Assembly (NCBI GenBank): GCA_025058535.1
Contig: JANXEL010000033.1
Span: forward strand, 1 to 64,000
Reading direction: 5' to 3'
DNA from: Ignisphaera sp.
GTDB taxonomy: Archaea; Thermoproteota; Thermoprotei_A; Sulfolobales; Ignisphaeraceae
DNA: 64,000 bases
The notes beneath the pieces were generated by a model. It saw only the letters and a list, made by a program, of their open reading frames with translations, was not told the origin of the DNA and made no database searches. This document shows positions 37,280-45,346 of the stretch, piece after piece (position 1 is the first letter of the stretch; each line of letters starts with the position of its first letter). The position numbers and the translations under genes are program-made.

Positions 37280-37990
37280 ATGGGTATGTACATACTTCTG
37301 TATGATATTCTCGAACATCTGTTTAAGTTTGGCAGCATCGAGAAAGGCCTGCTAGATCACGTTAGGATTGGTGACAGACCATCAATTGAGAGCATAATTG
37401 AAAATGGCATTGAAAGAAACATGCTTAAAGAAGATGATAGTAAAATCTACCTGCTGAACCCTTTTGAATTTCTACTCTTACTTGATGAAATCGGTCTAGA
37501 CACTTCAAGGTTATGCAGCTATATATCATGGAGTGAATTTGAAAACTTTGTTGCAAATAAACTTTACGAATTCGGATGGGAGTACATCTTAGGGTATTCC
37601 CACAAAAGAATTTCAAGATTTCAAATTGATGTTATTGCTATGGATTTTGTCTTAAAGAGGGCGCTGGTGATCGAGTGTAAGCACTGGAGGAAAAGCCTTG
37701 GGGTAAGCTCTTTAAAGAGAATTGTGCTAGATCACCTAGTGAGAGTTGATAAACTCGTGAACTACTGTGAATGGGTTACTGTGGATATTTCCAGATTGCG
37801 TGATATAGAGAACTTAATACCAGTTGTAGTAACATTGAAGAAAGGAGGTGTAAAAGTAATAGAGGGTGTTCCCATAGTATCACTGCACCACTTAGGTGAT
37901 TTTCTAATTAATATCAGCAGCTATCTAGAGCTACTTAACATAAAGGTATTTAAAAATAGATGCTATGTGCAGCCTACAACCACTTACTAA
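37280..37990 (+). CDS. Mrr-like PD-(D/E)XK nuclease protein
   Basis: The N-terminal 80 residues look like a small helical, winged-helix-type domain. The C-terminal half has a restriction-endonuclease-like core: SEFENFVANKLYEFGWEY helix, RFQIDVIAMD with the Asp, then ALVIECKHW giving the E-x-K, as in Mrr-cat archaeal nucleases. About 236 residues from ATG 37280 (MGMYILLYD). Same strand and close to the mevalonate kinase gene, likely cotranscribed. DNA substrate and role unknown. Confidence 0.7.
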   Translation: MGMYILLYDILEHLFKFGSIEKGLLDHVRIGDRPSIESIIENGIERNMLKEDDSKIYLLNPFEFLLLLDEIGLDTSRLCSYISWSEFENFVANKLYEFGWEYILGYSHKRISRFQIDVIAMDFVLKRALVIECKHWRKSLGVSSLKRIVLDHLVRVDKLVNYCEWVTVDISRLRDIENLIPVVVTLKKGGVKVIEGVPIVSLHHLGDFLINISSYLELLNIKVFKNRCYVQPTTTY

Positions 37991-37998
37991 CTAACCAT

Positions 37999-38895
37999 CT
38001 ATGTATAGAATTCTATTGCTGCATATCCAACGATTATGTCCTCTTCGCCCGTCACATCCCCCGAGTGGTAGTACTTAAGGAGTTTAGCTCTAGAATTGAG
38101 TTTCTTCGCGTACTCCATAGCAATCGCTATAGCACCATAACCGCACACCGTTGAACTATACCTATCAACGAGTGATAGAAACTTTTTCGTATCAAGCTCT
38201 ACTATAGACTCTATGAACTTATAGTCGAGATTCCTTACATTCTCCATAACGTTAGTTGTAAAGATCACATAATCATAGATGCTCCCATGGTGTGTAAAAT
38301 CCGATGATGCTATCACGACTGCCTTCTTGTTTGATAATTCTATAGCCTTTTTCAATGCTGCTGCAAATTGTTGCGCCTCTTCCAACGTAATATCCCTTGC
38401 AACTATCGGTACCAATTTAAAGCTATCCCCATATATGTATTGAAGAAATGGTAGCTGAACTTCCACAGAGTGTTCCCGGGTGTGAGCCAGAGCATCATCG
38501 CCCATCAGCGGATACAGCTGCTTCAAACTCTTTATAACATCAATATCAACATCAATAGTGCCTAAGGGTGTAGCCCATTTTAGATAGTAGCTTACCGTTG
38601 TTATTTTATCCCCAAAACCAGTGTGGTTTGTACCCAGAATAACCGCTAGGTCGATATTTTGGACCTGTTCTGCTAACTCTTTATAATACCAAGCTGCACA
38701 TGCTGCTGAGAAGTAGTAACCTGCATGCGGCACAATCCCCCCCACAATCTGCCTCTCACCGATATATCCTCTCTTTGGTAGCGAGCCTGGACCCTTTTTA
38801 GGGTCCGTATACGCCTTCTCTATTTCATTTAATAGCTGCCTCTTATTTAACGGGTAAAAATTCCATGCTCCTGCTTGAGGCTCCCTGATAGCCAT
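37999..38895 (-). CDS. Memo family protein (AmmeMemoRadiSam system protein B)
   Basis: Memo-like protein with a non-heme-iron-dioxygenase-like fold. Conserved pieces are REPQAGAWNFYP at the N-terminus, GGIVPHAGYYFS near 49, NHTGFG near 91, TREHSVEVQLPF near 136 and SDFTHHGSIYDY near 196. The usual partner AMMECR1 and radical-SAM genes are not adjacent here. I use ATG 38895 (MAIREPQAG), where homology starts; an upstream ATG at 38949 would add 18 unlike residues. Confidence 0.9.
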   Translation of the reverse strand: MAIREPQAGAWNFYPLNKRQLLNEIEKAYTDPKKGPGSLPKRGYIGERQIVGGIVPHAGYYFSAACAAWYYKELAEQVQNIDLAVILGTNHTGFGDKITTVSYYLKWATPLGTIDVDIDVIKSLKQLYPLMGDDALAHTREHSVEVQLPFLQYIYGDSFKLVPIVARDITLEEAQQFAAALKKAIELSNKKAVVIASSDFTHHGSIYDYVIFTTNVMENVRNLDYKFIESIVELDTKKFLSLVDRYSSTVCGYGAIAIAMEYAKKLNSRAKLLKYYHSGDVTGEEDIIVGYAAIEFYT

Positions 38896-38960
38896 AACCC
38901 ACAACCTCGTAGTATTAACGGCTAGGTAAATCATAAATTTTTGTGACAAAACTCCTTCAA

Positions 38961-39789
38961 TTAGAGAGACTCTAGAAGTTCTATATCACTTATATTGAGC
39001 CTCCATCCCATAGCTCCCCCAATTTCTAAAACATGATTCTTCTGCTCACTCTTGACAATAGCCGCGACATTAGGTCTCGATATGAGGAAGTTCAAGGCTA
39101 TCTGTGCAGGTGTTTTTTTGTAGTTGTTAGCTATTTTTATTAATAATGGATGTCTTACCACGGACCCCCCGTCAAGAGGTCTGCATGCCTGTACTAGTAT
39201 ATTGTTTTTAATTGAAAATGGAAGCATATCTCTCTCAATTCTCTTATTAAATACATTATACACTACTTGATTTACTACAATACTGTATTTCCTTACACTT
39301 TCAATTGCTTCTTTCAAATCCTTTACCCTATAGCTACCCACACCAATATACCTTGTGTACCCCATTTCAGCAAGCATTTCTAATATTCTAATCTGGTGCT
39401 GTATGGGCAAGATTTCGTGGATTCCATAAACCAGTAGAAGATCCACATAATTTGTTCTTAGACGCCTAAGGGATGCTTGTACCGCCTTAATTGCACTGTC
39501 CTCGTTGGCTAAACTATACGGTAGTAACTTCGTCACTATAAATAATCTTTCCCTACCAACTCTAGCTACCACTCTCCCGATAAGCTCTTCTGCTAATCCA
39601 TCAGCATAGAAGGCCGCTGTCTCGAGCACATTTACACCTATTTCAATGGCATTGATCAGCGCCTCTTCTGCGTTCTTGTAGTTGTATATGTTCCAAGTAC
39701 CAATACCTATAGCACTTATACGCTCACCAGAACCCCCAAGAGACTTGCGGTCATCTACATCTACAGTAAAACGGGGAATTCTGCCCCAC
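38961..39789 (-). CDS. Aldo/keto reductase, N-terminal end disrupted
   Basis: NADPH-type oxidoreductase barrel. Visible are the Tyr segment ETAAFYADGLAEE, the Lys in LFIVTKLLP, VDLLLVYGIHE and QVVYNVFNKR. From the first GTG in frame (39629) it would be only 222 residues and lack strand 1, yet the same frame continues upstream in typical fashion (GSGERISAIGIGTWNIYN) to about 39782 without ATG, GTG or TTG. Removing one G from the GGGG at 39787-39784 would join it to GTG 39789 behind GGAGGT. So the protein is probably about 275 residues, with either a one-base indel or an unusual start. Confidence 0.75.
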
Positions 39790-39791
39790 CC

Positions 39792-40049
39792 TTAACCTCC
39801 TAGTGCCAATGGAAAGAACTCTAGCTCAGTACAATTACTGGGCAGAACATCGTCAGGATAGAGCTGTGCGTCTCTGCACAGTACTAAAACCTCATCATGG
39901 CTGATTTCTAGATTTAGCATTTTAACAATAGTATCAACGATATCTCTAATAGGTGTACCACTATACACGCCAATTTCTACCATCCTACCTTTATCTCCAA
40001 AGCCAAACAGTTTAACTTTAACCCGTGCACTCCACCCTTCGCTTTTCAT
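39792..40049 (-). CDS. Ubiquitin-like beta-grasp protein ending in Gly-Gly
   Basis: An 85-residue MoaD/ThiS-like protein with pattern VKVKLFGFGDKGRMVEIGVY, helix RDIVDTIVKML and the C-terminal LALGG. A free Gly-Gly end suits thiocarboxylation or conjugation as a small archaeal modifier protein (SAMP/Urm1-like) or sulfur carrier. No activating E1 enzyme is in the window. Its stop lies three bases before the probable start of the aldo/keto reductase, so they are likely one transcript. Confidence 0.75.
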   Translation of the reverse strand: MKSEGWSARVKVKLFGFGDKGRMVEIGVYSGTPIRDIVDTIVKMLNLEISHDEVLVLCRDAQLYPDDVLPSNCTELEFFPLALGG

Positions 40050-40087
40050 TCTATAGCAGCCCTCATAGAAAGTATGCAGTCTAAAAA

Positions 40088-40096
40088 TTATAAAGG
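40088..40096 (+). promoter_or_regulatory. TATA box ahead of the 40.1-kb structured element
   Basis: attataaagg is centred about 25 bases before the left arm of the inverted repeat at 40114. Confidence 0.4.
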
Positions 40097-40113
40097 TATA
40101 TCTTTCTTACAAT

Positions 40114-40260
40114 GATGAGCCTGGTAAACAGTATCTTAGATAAACCGCAGCAGGACCCATACAAACACTCCCTAATTAACCAGTAATATTAAATGAACGG
40201 TTTTACACGCTAGTTGGAATTACGGATGATGCTGCTGCATCCCTATTCCCGAGGCTCATC
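40114..40260 (+). ncRNA. Candidate structured RNA closed by a 9-bp terminal stem
   Basis: GATGAGCCT (40114-40122) and AGGCTCATC (40252-40260) are exact reverse complements, and a second inner stem GCAGCA/TGCTGC (40147-40152 with 40230-40235) nests within them, followed by a local hairpin GGATG/CATCC. A TATA box predicts a start at the left arm. The span has no coding frame and ends at the stop of the convergent gene. It matches no family I recognise. Confidence 0.4.
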
Positions 40261-40978
40261 AGCTCGTATGAACTATGTAGCCTAATTGAGAACCTCTTCT
40301 AATTGTGATCGGTGCGTATCCTCCCATGATTATTATCTTTGGAATGCCACTAAAAGGCCCTATGATAACTTCATTCAAGAATTTCACACCAAACACTGCT
40401 AGGTGGAACACCGGTTTCATCGATACGGTTTTACCCTTCTCAACTTCTATAGTTTCGTTAGGTAGGGCTATACATATCTCTTTAGGATTTATAGTATAGA
40501 CATCCTGTATTGGTACAGGTACTGATAGTTGAAGTAGCTTATCCACAGCCTCATCTAGGGAATCTCCATGTAGCAGTATTCCATTGTACTGCGCAATCTC
40601 CCTGCCAATGTTTGTGAGACTAACTATTTTTTGTTCTTCATCAAAAGACTGTTCGCTCCTAACCTCCCTGTCGACTTTTATAAGATTTAGCTGTTCAAGC
40701 TTTTGAATTCTAGATAATAATTCCTTTTCAGCAAAACTGGAACTGAGGGCTCTCAGTAAACCATTTGGCACCATATCTTTTATTAATGGTATTGAGATGG
40801 ATTCCTGCCATTTTGGTGCAAGCGCTGTCATCACTGTAACTACATTTAATTCATTAAGAGGCGCTCTACCTCCAAATTTCTCTTGTATAAACCTCATTAT
40901 AGCAACATCCATAGAGTCGATTAGAGATAAATCTGGTAGCTTATAACCAATTCTATTAAATGTTACTATTCTAACCAT
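40259..40978 (-). CDS. Hypothetical protein with winged-helix-like middle
   Basis: A 239-residue soluble protein I do not recognise. The middle (about residues 85-135: LLSRIQKLEQLNLIKVD, then VSLTNIGREIAQY) reads like a winged helix with a beta wing. The C-terminal 90 residues are beta-rich and end in a Gly-rich stretch (GGYAPITIRRGSQLG). ATG 40978. It may be a transcriptional regulator or an adaptor protein. Flanked by two RNA candidates. Confidence 0.6.
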   Translation of the reverse strand: MVRIVTFNRIGYKLPDLSLIDSMDVAIMRFIQEKFGGRAPLNELNVVTVMTALAPKWQESISIPLIKDMVPNGLLRALSSSFAEKELLSRIQKLEQLNLIKVDREVRSEQSFDEEQKIVSLTNIGREIAQYNGILLHGDSLDEAVDKLLQLSVPVPIQDVYTINPKEICIALPNETIEVEKGKTVSMKPVFHLAVFGVKFLNEVIIGPFSGIPKIIIMGGYAPITIRRGSQLGYIVHTS

Positions 40979-41035
40979 ACTCTACTCACTGGATGTACAG
41001 TGGGAATGAAGCCTCAAAATAGCTAACGGCGTAGC

Positions 41036-41044
41036 AGTATATTA
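41036..41044 (+). promoter_or_regulatory. TATA box of C/D box sRNA 5
   Basis: agtatatta is centred 26 bases before the expected 5' end near 41066. Confidence 0.4.
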
Positions 41045-41068
41045 ACCCAACTACCTAAAAGTTTTAGA

Positions 41069-41122
41069 ACTGTGATGAGGACTATCATCTGAAAAAATGA
41101 TGATTTCGAACCTCCCTGACCG
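41069..41122 (+). ncRNA. C/D box sRNA 5
   Basis: Box C GTGATGA (41072), guide ggactatcat, D' CTGA (41089), 4-base spacer, C' ATGATGA (41097), guide tttcgaacctcc, D CTGA (41116-41119). All boxes are exact, spacing is ideal, and a TATA box is in place. The second guide is complementary to GGAGGUUCGAAA, which looks like a tRNA T-arm. It lies between two minus-strand genes, on the opposite strand. Confidence 0.88.
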
Positions 41123-41124
41123 TG

Positions 41125-42207
41125 TTACGCAATCAGATTCGCCTCAATAATATTATTATTACTGTATGCTATCTGCTCGATTATAATGCTCAACCAAACT
41201 CTGGAATCACTAATGCTACCTAGTTCTGCAGATACTCTAAGAGGAGATACTAAAGTAACCTTGTTTAGAGGGGTAGGCAGACCACCATTCATTATGAATT
41301 TTACTAACCTCTTAGTACTATTTCCATCTATATGGGGCATCCAAAGGTAGTAGTACCCCTTACTTTCTCGTTCTAGGAGAGCTGTATAGGAGCTCCAGAA
41401 TTCAATATACATATGAGTGCCTTTTCCTCTTTTCAAAAGGTAGCCTGCAAGCTCTTCTAAGCACTTAAATTCATATGATTCATCGATGATATCTAGGTCC
41501 TTGATGCATGCAATAGGACTACATGTTCTGTAGGTATGGTAGCCTCCAACTGAAGGATCGGTAGCACTGGTATTATCATTATTAGAATTGAGTGTATGCT
41601 CAGCTCCTCTGTCTAATCTGTCTAACATAAGGATGCTGTACTCATTATCTTTTTTAAGGATTGCAAAGTCTTCAAATTCAACATTAAAAACACTTGTTTT
41701 GCTGGTCTGAAATATTCTTGAGGCAACTCTATCTAAATCTACAAGGATAATTAGTGGTATGTAGTTCATTTCCAGCTCATTAAGTGCCATAGGTCCGTAT
41801 ATGAAAACCACATCGCGCTTTAACTCGTTAAGAGAGGGGTTGCCTACAGATCTCCTTAGACCTTCCATGCATAGCTCTATATCTTCTAGGAAGAGTTTAA
41901 AATTCAACGGATTAGAATAGCTGGTTCTCTTGACAAAGGCTAAAATTGAGTTCGGAAGTACTTGAGAGTGCTCCAAGGTCGCTACATAAGGAGCTATGCC
42001 AATTGGTGGTGTAATGATAACTCTACCTACACTGTTATTTTCAAATAGTTTGATATAATTGAGATACAGTTTCATTATTTTCTGCATCTCACTACAACTT
42101 CTAATAGTCAGCAGCTTTCCTACGTTCCAGATACTCCGTGAGTAAATGCTATACTTCAGTAATGGTACTGTGGAGGCGGTAATTAAAGCTCGTAAATTAA
42201 CAGGCAT
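41125..42207 (-). CDS. Hypothetical protein, 360 residues
   Basis: I do not recognise this protein. It is soluble with alternating alpha/beta character, no clear nucleotide motif, and a low-complexity Asn/Asp/Thr stretch near residues 205-222 that may link two domains. The first 40 residues are basic (SIYSRSIWNVGKLLTIRS). ATG 42207. It is divergent from the cobalamin adenosyltransferase gene, and the shared promoter region contains a palindrome. Confidence 0.6.
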   Translation of the reverse strand: MPVNLRALITASTVPLLKYSIYSRSIWNVGKLLTIRSCSEMQKIMKLYLNYIKLFENNSVGRVIITPPIGIAPYVATLEHSQVLPNSILAFVKRTSYSNPLNFKLFLEDIELCMEGLRRSVGNPSLNELKRDVVFIYGPMALNELEMNYIPLIILVDLDRVASRIFQTSKTSVFNVEFEDFAILKKDNEYSILMLDRLDRGAEHTLNSNNDNTSATDPSVGGYHTYRTCSPIACIKDLDIIDESYEFKCLEELAGYLLKRGKGTHMYIEFWSSYTALLERESKGYYYLWMPHIDGNSTKRLVKFIMNGGLPTPLNKVTLVSPLRVSAELGSISDSRVWLSIIIEQIAYSNNNIIEANLIA

Positions 42208-42242
42208 AAACCCTCACCTCCATACATAGCATAAATTTATAA

Positions 42243-42260
42243 GTAGTTTAGCTAAGCTAC
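42243..42260. promoter_or_regulatory. Imperfect 18-bp palindrome
   Basis: gtagtTTAGCTAAgctac matches its reverse complement except at two symmetric positions. It lies in the promoter region between the divergent genes at 42207 and 42397 and may be an operator. Confidence 0.35.
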
Positions 42261-42396
42261 TCGATACATATTGCTGCAGAACTTGGCAGAATTCAACCGC
42301 CTCTCTGCCACCCATTATAATAGCGTGTAACGCTGGTTGCAATAGCCCAGCACTATTTAAGAAGCGTCTTTCATGTTAATTTTGCTGGGGAAGTCC

Positions 42397-42930
42397 ATGA
42401 AAAGAATTCATAGAGGGGATGATGGATATACTGATATAATTGGTTCAAGATTGCCCAAGGATTCGCCCATAATTGAATTCATTGGTGAAGTAGACGAGCT
42501 CGTGTCAATCACAGGTGTAGTAAAATCTGTACTGAGAGAGAGTGGGCTACCTCCTACCATAACTAATAATCTGACATGCATTCAGAGGACACTTACGAAT
42601 ATAGCTAGCTATGTAGCTAAAGGTGGTGCCCATAGGGCTGCCACTCCTATAACTCATAGCGATATAATTGCCCTTGAAAATTCTATTGATAGGTTGTGGA
42701 CTGCATTAACTCCAAGTAGATTTGTTATTCCCGGTAGCTCCAAAGAATCTGCGTTAATTCATCTACTGAGGGCTATTTGCAGACGCGTCGAGAGGAGAGC
42801 TGCAACACTATTGAGAAATGGAATTATAGATCCGGTGGTATATATTTATTTAAATAGATTATCAGACTGGTTGTACGTTATTGCACTACACATAAATAAG
42901 GTAAGAAACATAGAGGAGGACTATCTATAG
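42397..42930 (+). CDS. pduO: Cob(I)alamin adenosyltransferase, PduO type
   Basis: Makes adenosylcobalamin from corrinoid and ATP. The family motifs are GDDGYTDIIGSRLPKDS at the N-terminus, FIGEVDELVS near 27, FVIPGSSKESA near 107, the Arg-rich RAICRRVERRA near 122 and YLNRLSDWLYVIAL near 155. About 177 residues, five-helix bundle, probably a trimer. ATG 42397 (MKRIHRGDDGYT) suits the TATA-like actatttaag near 42352; ATG 42373 would lie at or before the predicted start of transcription. Confidence 0.9.
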   Translation: MKRIHRGDDGYTDIIGSRLPKDSPIIEFIGEVDELVSITGVVKSVLRESGLPPTITNNLTCIQRTLTNIASYVAKGGAHRAATPITHSDIIALENSIDRLWTALTPSRFVIPGSSKESALIHLLRAICRRVERRAATLLRNGIIDPVVYIYLNRLSDWLYVIALHINKVRNIEEDYL

Positions 42931-43159
42931 TAAGTAACTGTTATTACAACCCCAACCTTCATTCATATTGGAAGACGCTCTTACTGCTTCAATTTCAATT
43001 ATATATATGGGTAGAAAGCGCACGCATAGATTAAGCTGATTATGCTTACCATTACCAATGGATGGTCTCTTAGACACTTGGAGATGTTACTTGGAACTAA
43101 GGAGCTAGTGTTAGAATTCAGACAGAATAAATAATTATAGTCCTACGAGCGTAAGCTGG

Positions 43160-43858
43160 CTACGGCTTTACAGTGATGCTACCACACCAGCTCCATCCAA
43201 TTTTAGCAAGAAGTCTCATAGTGAGATCCACAGCTTTTTTAACCCTATCTCTATCAACACCACTTACACCAGCAGCTATAATGACAACCCTACGTGTTTC
43301 ACTACGAACTGCTGTATCTATGCTATCTCTATGAGGATATATGTGCATTACATTGTTCTTTGCATCTACTAGTATTGGTATGCCTTCTCTAAGCTTTTCC
43401 TCTACACCACCTATTGGTCTAAATATTTCATTTCCTCTACTCAATCTAAGAGTAAGAGGAGGTGTACAGCGTTCCAAGTCATACATACCTATGGGTACCA
43501 TAGTGTACGCAGAAGATATGTTACCAGCATCAACGATGGGGTCTATCCTTGGAAAGCTGTTTCGAAGGGCCCTTCTAATAAGGGCTTCACTTGATGGTCT
43601 AACTTTTGTTGGATCCACTCCTATCTTCCAGAAGAAATCTCTGTAGGCCCTTATGGTACCATCATTTTTTAGTGAATCAAGAGAGTGGTGGCTTTTTATG
43701 TAGTTTACCAGCTCCTGCATCTCTGTTTCAAATGGATAACCTTCATTACCAGCTCTATCACTAACTTTCCATGACAATGTATAAGCTATAAAGATATCCA
43801 TGTCTTTAATACATTCGTCAAGAGTTACGATAGTTTCAAGTGAACTGCATAGTTCCAT
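43160..43858 (-). CDS. B3/B4 tRNA-binding domain protein
   Basis: Free-standing homolog of the B3/B4 (editing-type) domain of phenylalanyl-tRNA synthetase beta chain. Conserved parts are YRDFFWKIGVDPTKVRPSSEALIRRAL near 90, IDPIVDAGNISS near 131 and the later IFRPIGGVEEKL and IPILVDAKN. 232 residues, ATG 43858. It may bind or hydrolyse mischarged tRNA, but no activity is established for such proteins. It overlaps nothing and is divergent from the M50 gene. Confidence 0.8.
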   Translation of the reverse strand: MELCSSLETIVTLDECIKDMDIFIAYTLSWKVSDRAGNEGYPFETEMQELVNYIKSHHSLDSLKNDGTIRAYRDFFWKIGVDPTKVRPSSEALIRRALRNSFPRIDPIVDAGNISSAYTMVPIGMYDLERCTPPLTLRLSRGNEIFRPIGGVEEKLREGIPILVDAKNNVMHIYPHRDSIDTAVRSETRRVVIIAAGVSGVDRDRVKKAVDLTMRLLAKIGWSWCGSITVKP

Positions 43859-43940
43859 GAAGCTTCGACCACACCTTCTTTAATATTTAATATGGAGTGC
43901 CACTAAAATATTTTCAAGTAATGCCTGCAAGGGTGCCAGT

Positions 43941-44537
43941 ATGTATTGGTTTGATTATGAGGACCGCTCTCGTAATAGAGAATTATTAGACTATGCAATA
44001 TCTAGTATAGTTCTGAGCTTTGTATTCTCCTATAGCTACATGATCCATAGTAGATTAGATCTAATGCCGGCCGTTATAATAGCCGTAATCTCCTCCTTTA
44101 CCCTCCATGAGCTTGCACACAGGAGTATAGCTAGGGCAAACGGTATCTATGCTAGGTACAGGGCTTGGTATATCGGATTGTTACTTGCACTATTAATCAC
44201 AATAGCTACTCAGGGTGAATTTGCTTTTGCTGCACCTGGTGCCGTCGTAACGTATACTACCTGGTACTCCCCTGAAGTTGAGGCCTCTATAGCGCAGGCA
44301 GGCCCTTTAACAAATATCATTATGGGCCTTGTCTGCCTAGCTTTATCACTTTTAACGCAAGGCATAGCCAACCAGTATCTACGAATTGTAGGAGGAATCA
44401 ATGCTCTTATAGCACTGTTCAATCTGCTTCCCATACCCCCTCTTGATGGTTACAAGGTTTTTAGAGTTAGAATTGTTAGATGGGCCATTTCATTCTCACT
44501 CTCATTAGTTCTTTGGATGATTTACAAGTTTTTATGA
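43941..44537 (+). CDS. M50 site-2-type membrane protease
   Basis: Intramembrane zinc metalloprotease. The zinc motif HELAHR lies in a membrane segment near residue 54, and the third ligand Asp is in LLPIPPLDGYKVF near 163. About five to six hydrophobic segments. 198 residues, a minimal form without PDZ or CBS domains. Probably cleaves membrane-anchored regulators. An ABC-2 exporter follows on the same strand from its own TATA-like sequence. Confidence 0.87.
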   Translation: MYWFDYEDRSRNRELLDYAISSIVLSFVFSYSYMIHSRLDLMPAVIIAVISSFTLHELAHRSIARANGIYARYRAWYIGLLLALLITIATQGEFAFAAPGAVVTYTTWYSPEVEASIAQAGPLTNIIMGLVCLALSLLTQGIANQYLRIVGGINALIALFNLLPIPPLDGYKVFRVRIVRWAISFSLSLVLWMIYKFL

Positions 44538-44581
44538 AACTTTTAAAATGTATTGTGAATCTAATTCTAATGGTTTCACAT

Positions 44582-45328
44582 ATGTCCACTGAAATAGTAT
44601 CTGTTAACAGTCTCACTAAAATTTACCCAGGTGGTGTGAAAGGTGCTGATGGCGTTTCCTTTAGTGTCAGAAAAGGGGAGGTATTTGGATTGATAGGCCC
44701 TAATGGAGCCGGTAAGACAACTATACTCAGAATTATTGCTACAATTCTCCAACCATCTAGTGGCAGTGTCACCATTGCTGGGTATGACGTCGTTAAGGAA
44801 CCAGACATGGTTAGAAGGATAATTAGCTACCTTCCTGAGGATGCTGGTGCATACAAGTACTTGACTGGATTAGAATTTCTAAGATTTATAGGCAAACTCT
44901 ACGGCTATAGAGAATCTGATGTTGAGAAAATGGTGAGGGATGGTGTGCAGATTAGCGGTCTTGGAGAAAGGCTAAACGATAAAATCAAATCTTATAGCAA
45001 GGGTATGTTAAGAAGGTTGTTAGTAGCTAAAACGCTTATGGTTAATCCCATGCTTACCATACTAGATGAACCTACATCAGGATTAGATGTAATTAATGCT
45101 ATACGGATTAGAAACATAATAAGAAACTACGCTAAGGAAAGAGGTGTAACGGTGCTTGTGAGTAGCCACAACATGTTAGAGGTTGAACATCTCTGCGATA
45201 GAGTAGGCATTATATATAGGGGAAAGATGCTTGCAGTAGGTGAACCAAAAACATTGAAGGAATTGTATGCTGCTCAAAACCTTGAGGAAGTTTTTATAAG
45301 GTTGATAGGAGGTAAATCCCAACAATAA
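44582..45328 (+). CDS. ABC-2 type exporter, ATP-binding protein
   Basis: ABC ATPase of the drug/lipid/bacteriocin export branch. Walker A GPNGAGKTTILRI near residue 39, LPEDAGAYKYLTG Q-loop region near 84, signature YSKGMLRRLLVAKTL near 138, Walker B LTILDEPTSGLD near 160 and switch His in VLVSSHNMLEVEH near 192. About 248 residues from ATG 44582. A box (cttttaaaat) near 44545 implies a nearly leaderless mRNA, so ATG 44570 is also possible. Pairs with the permease 18 bases downstream. Confidence 0.92.
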   Translation: MSTEIVSVNSLTKIYPGGVKGADGVSFSVRKGEVFGLIGPNGAGKTTILRIIATILQPSSGSVTIAGYDVVKEPDMVRRIISYLPEDAGAYKYLTGLEFLRFIGKLYGYRESDVEKMVRDGVQISGLGERLNDKIKSYSKGMLRRLLVAKTLMVNPMLTILDEPTSGLDVINAIRIRNIIRNYAKERGVTVLVSSHNMLEVEHLCDRVGIIYRGKMLAVGEPKTLKELYAAQNLEEVFIRLIGGKSQQ

Positions 45329-45346
45329 TATGAGGTGGAGTATAAC

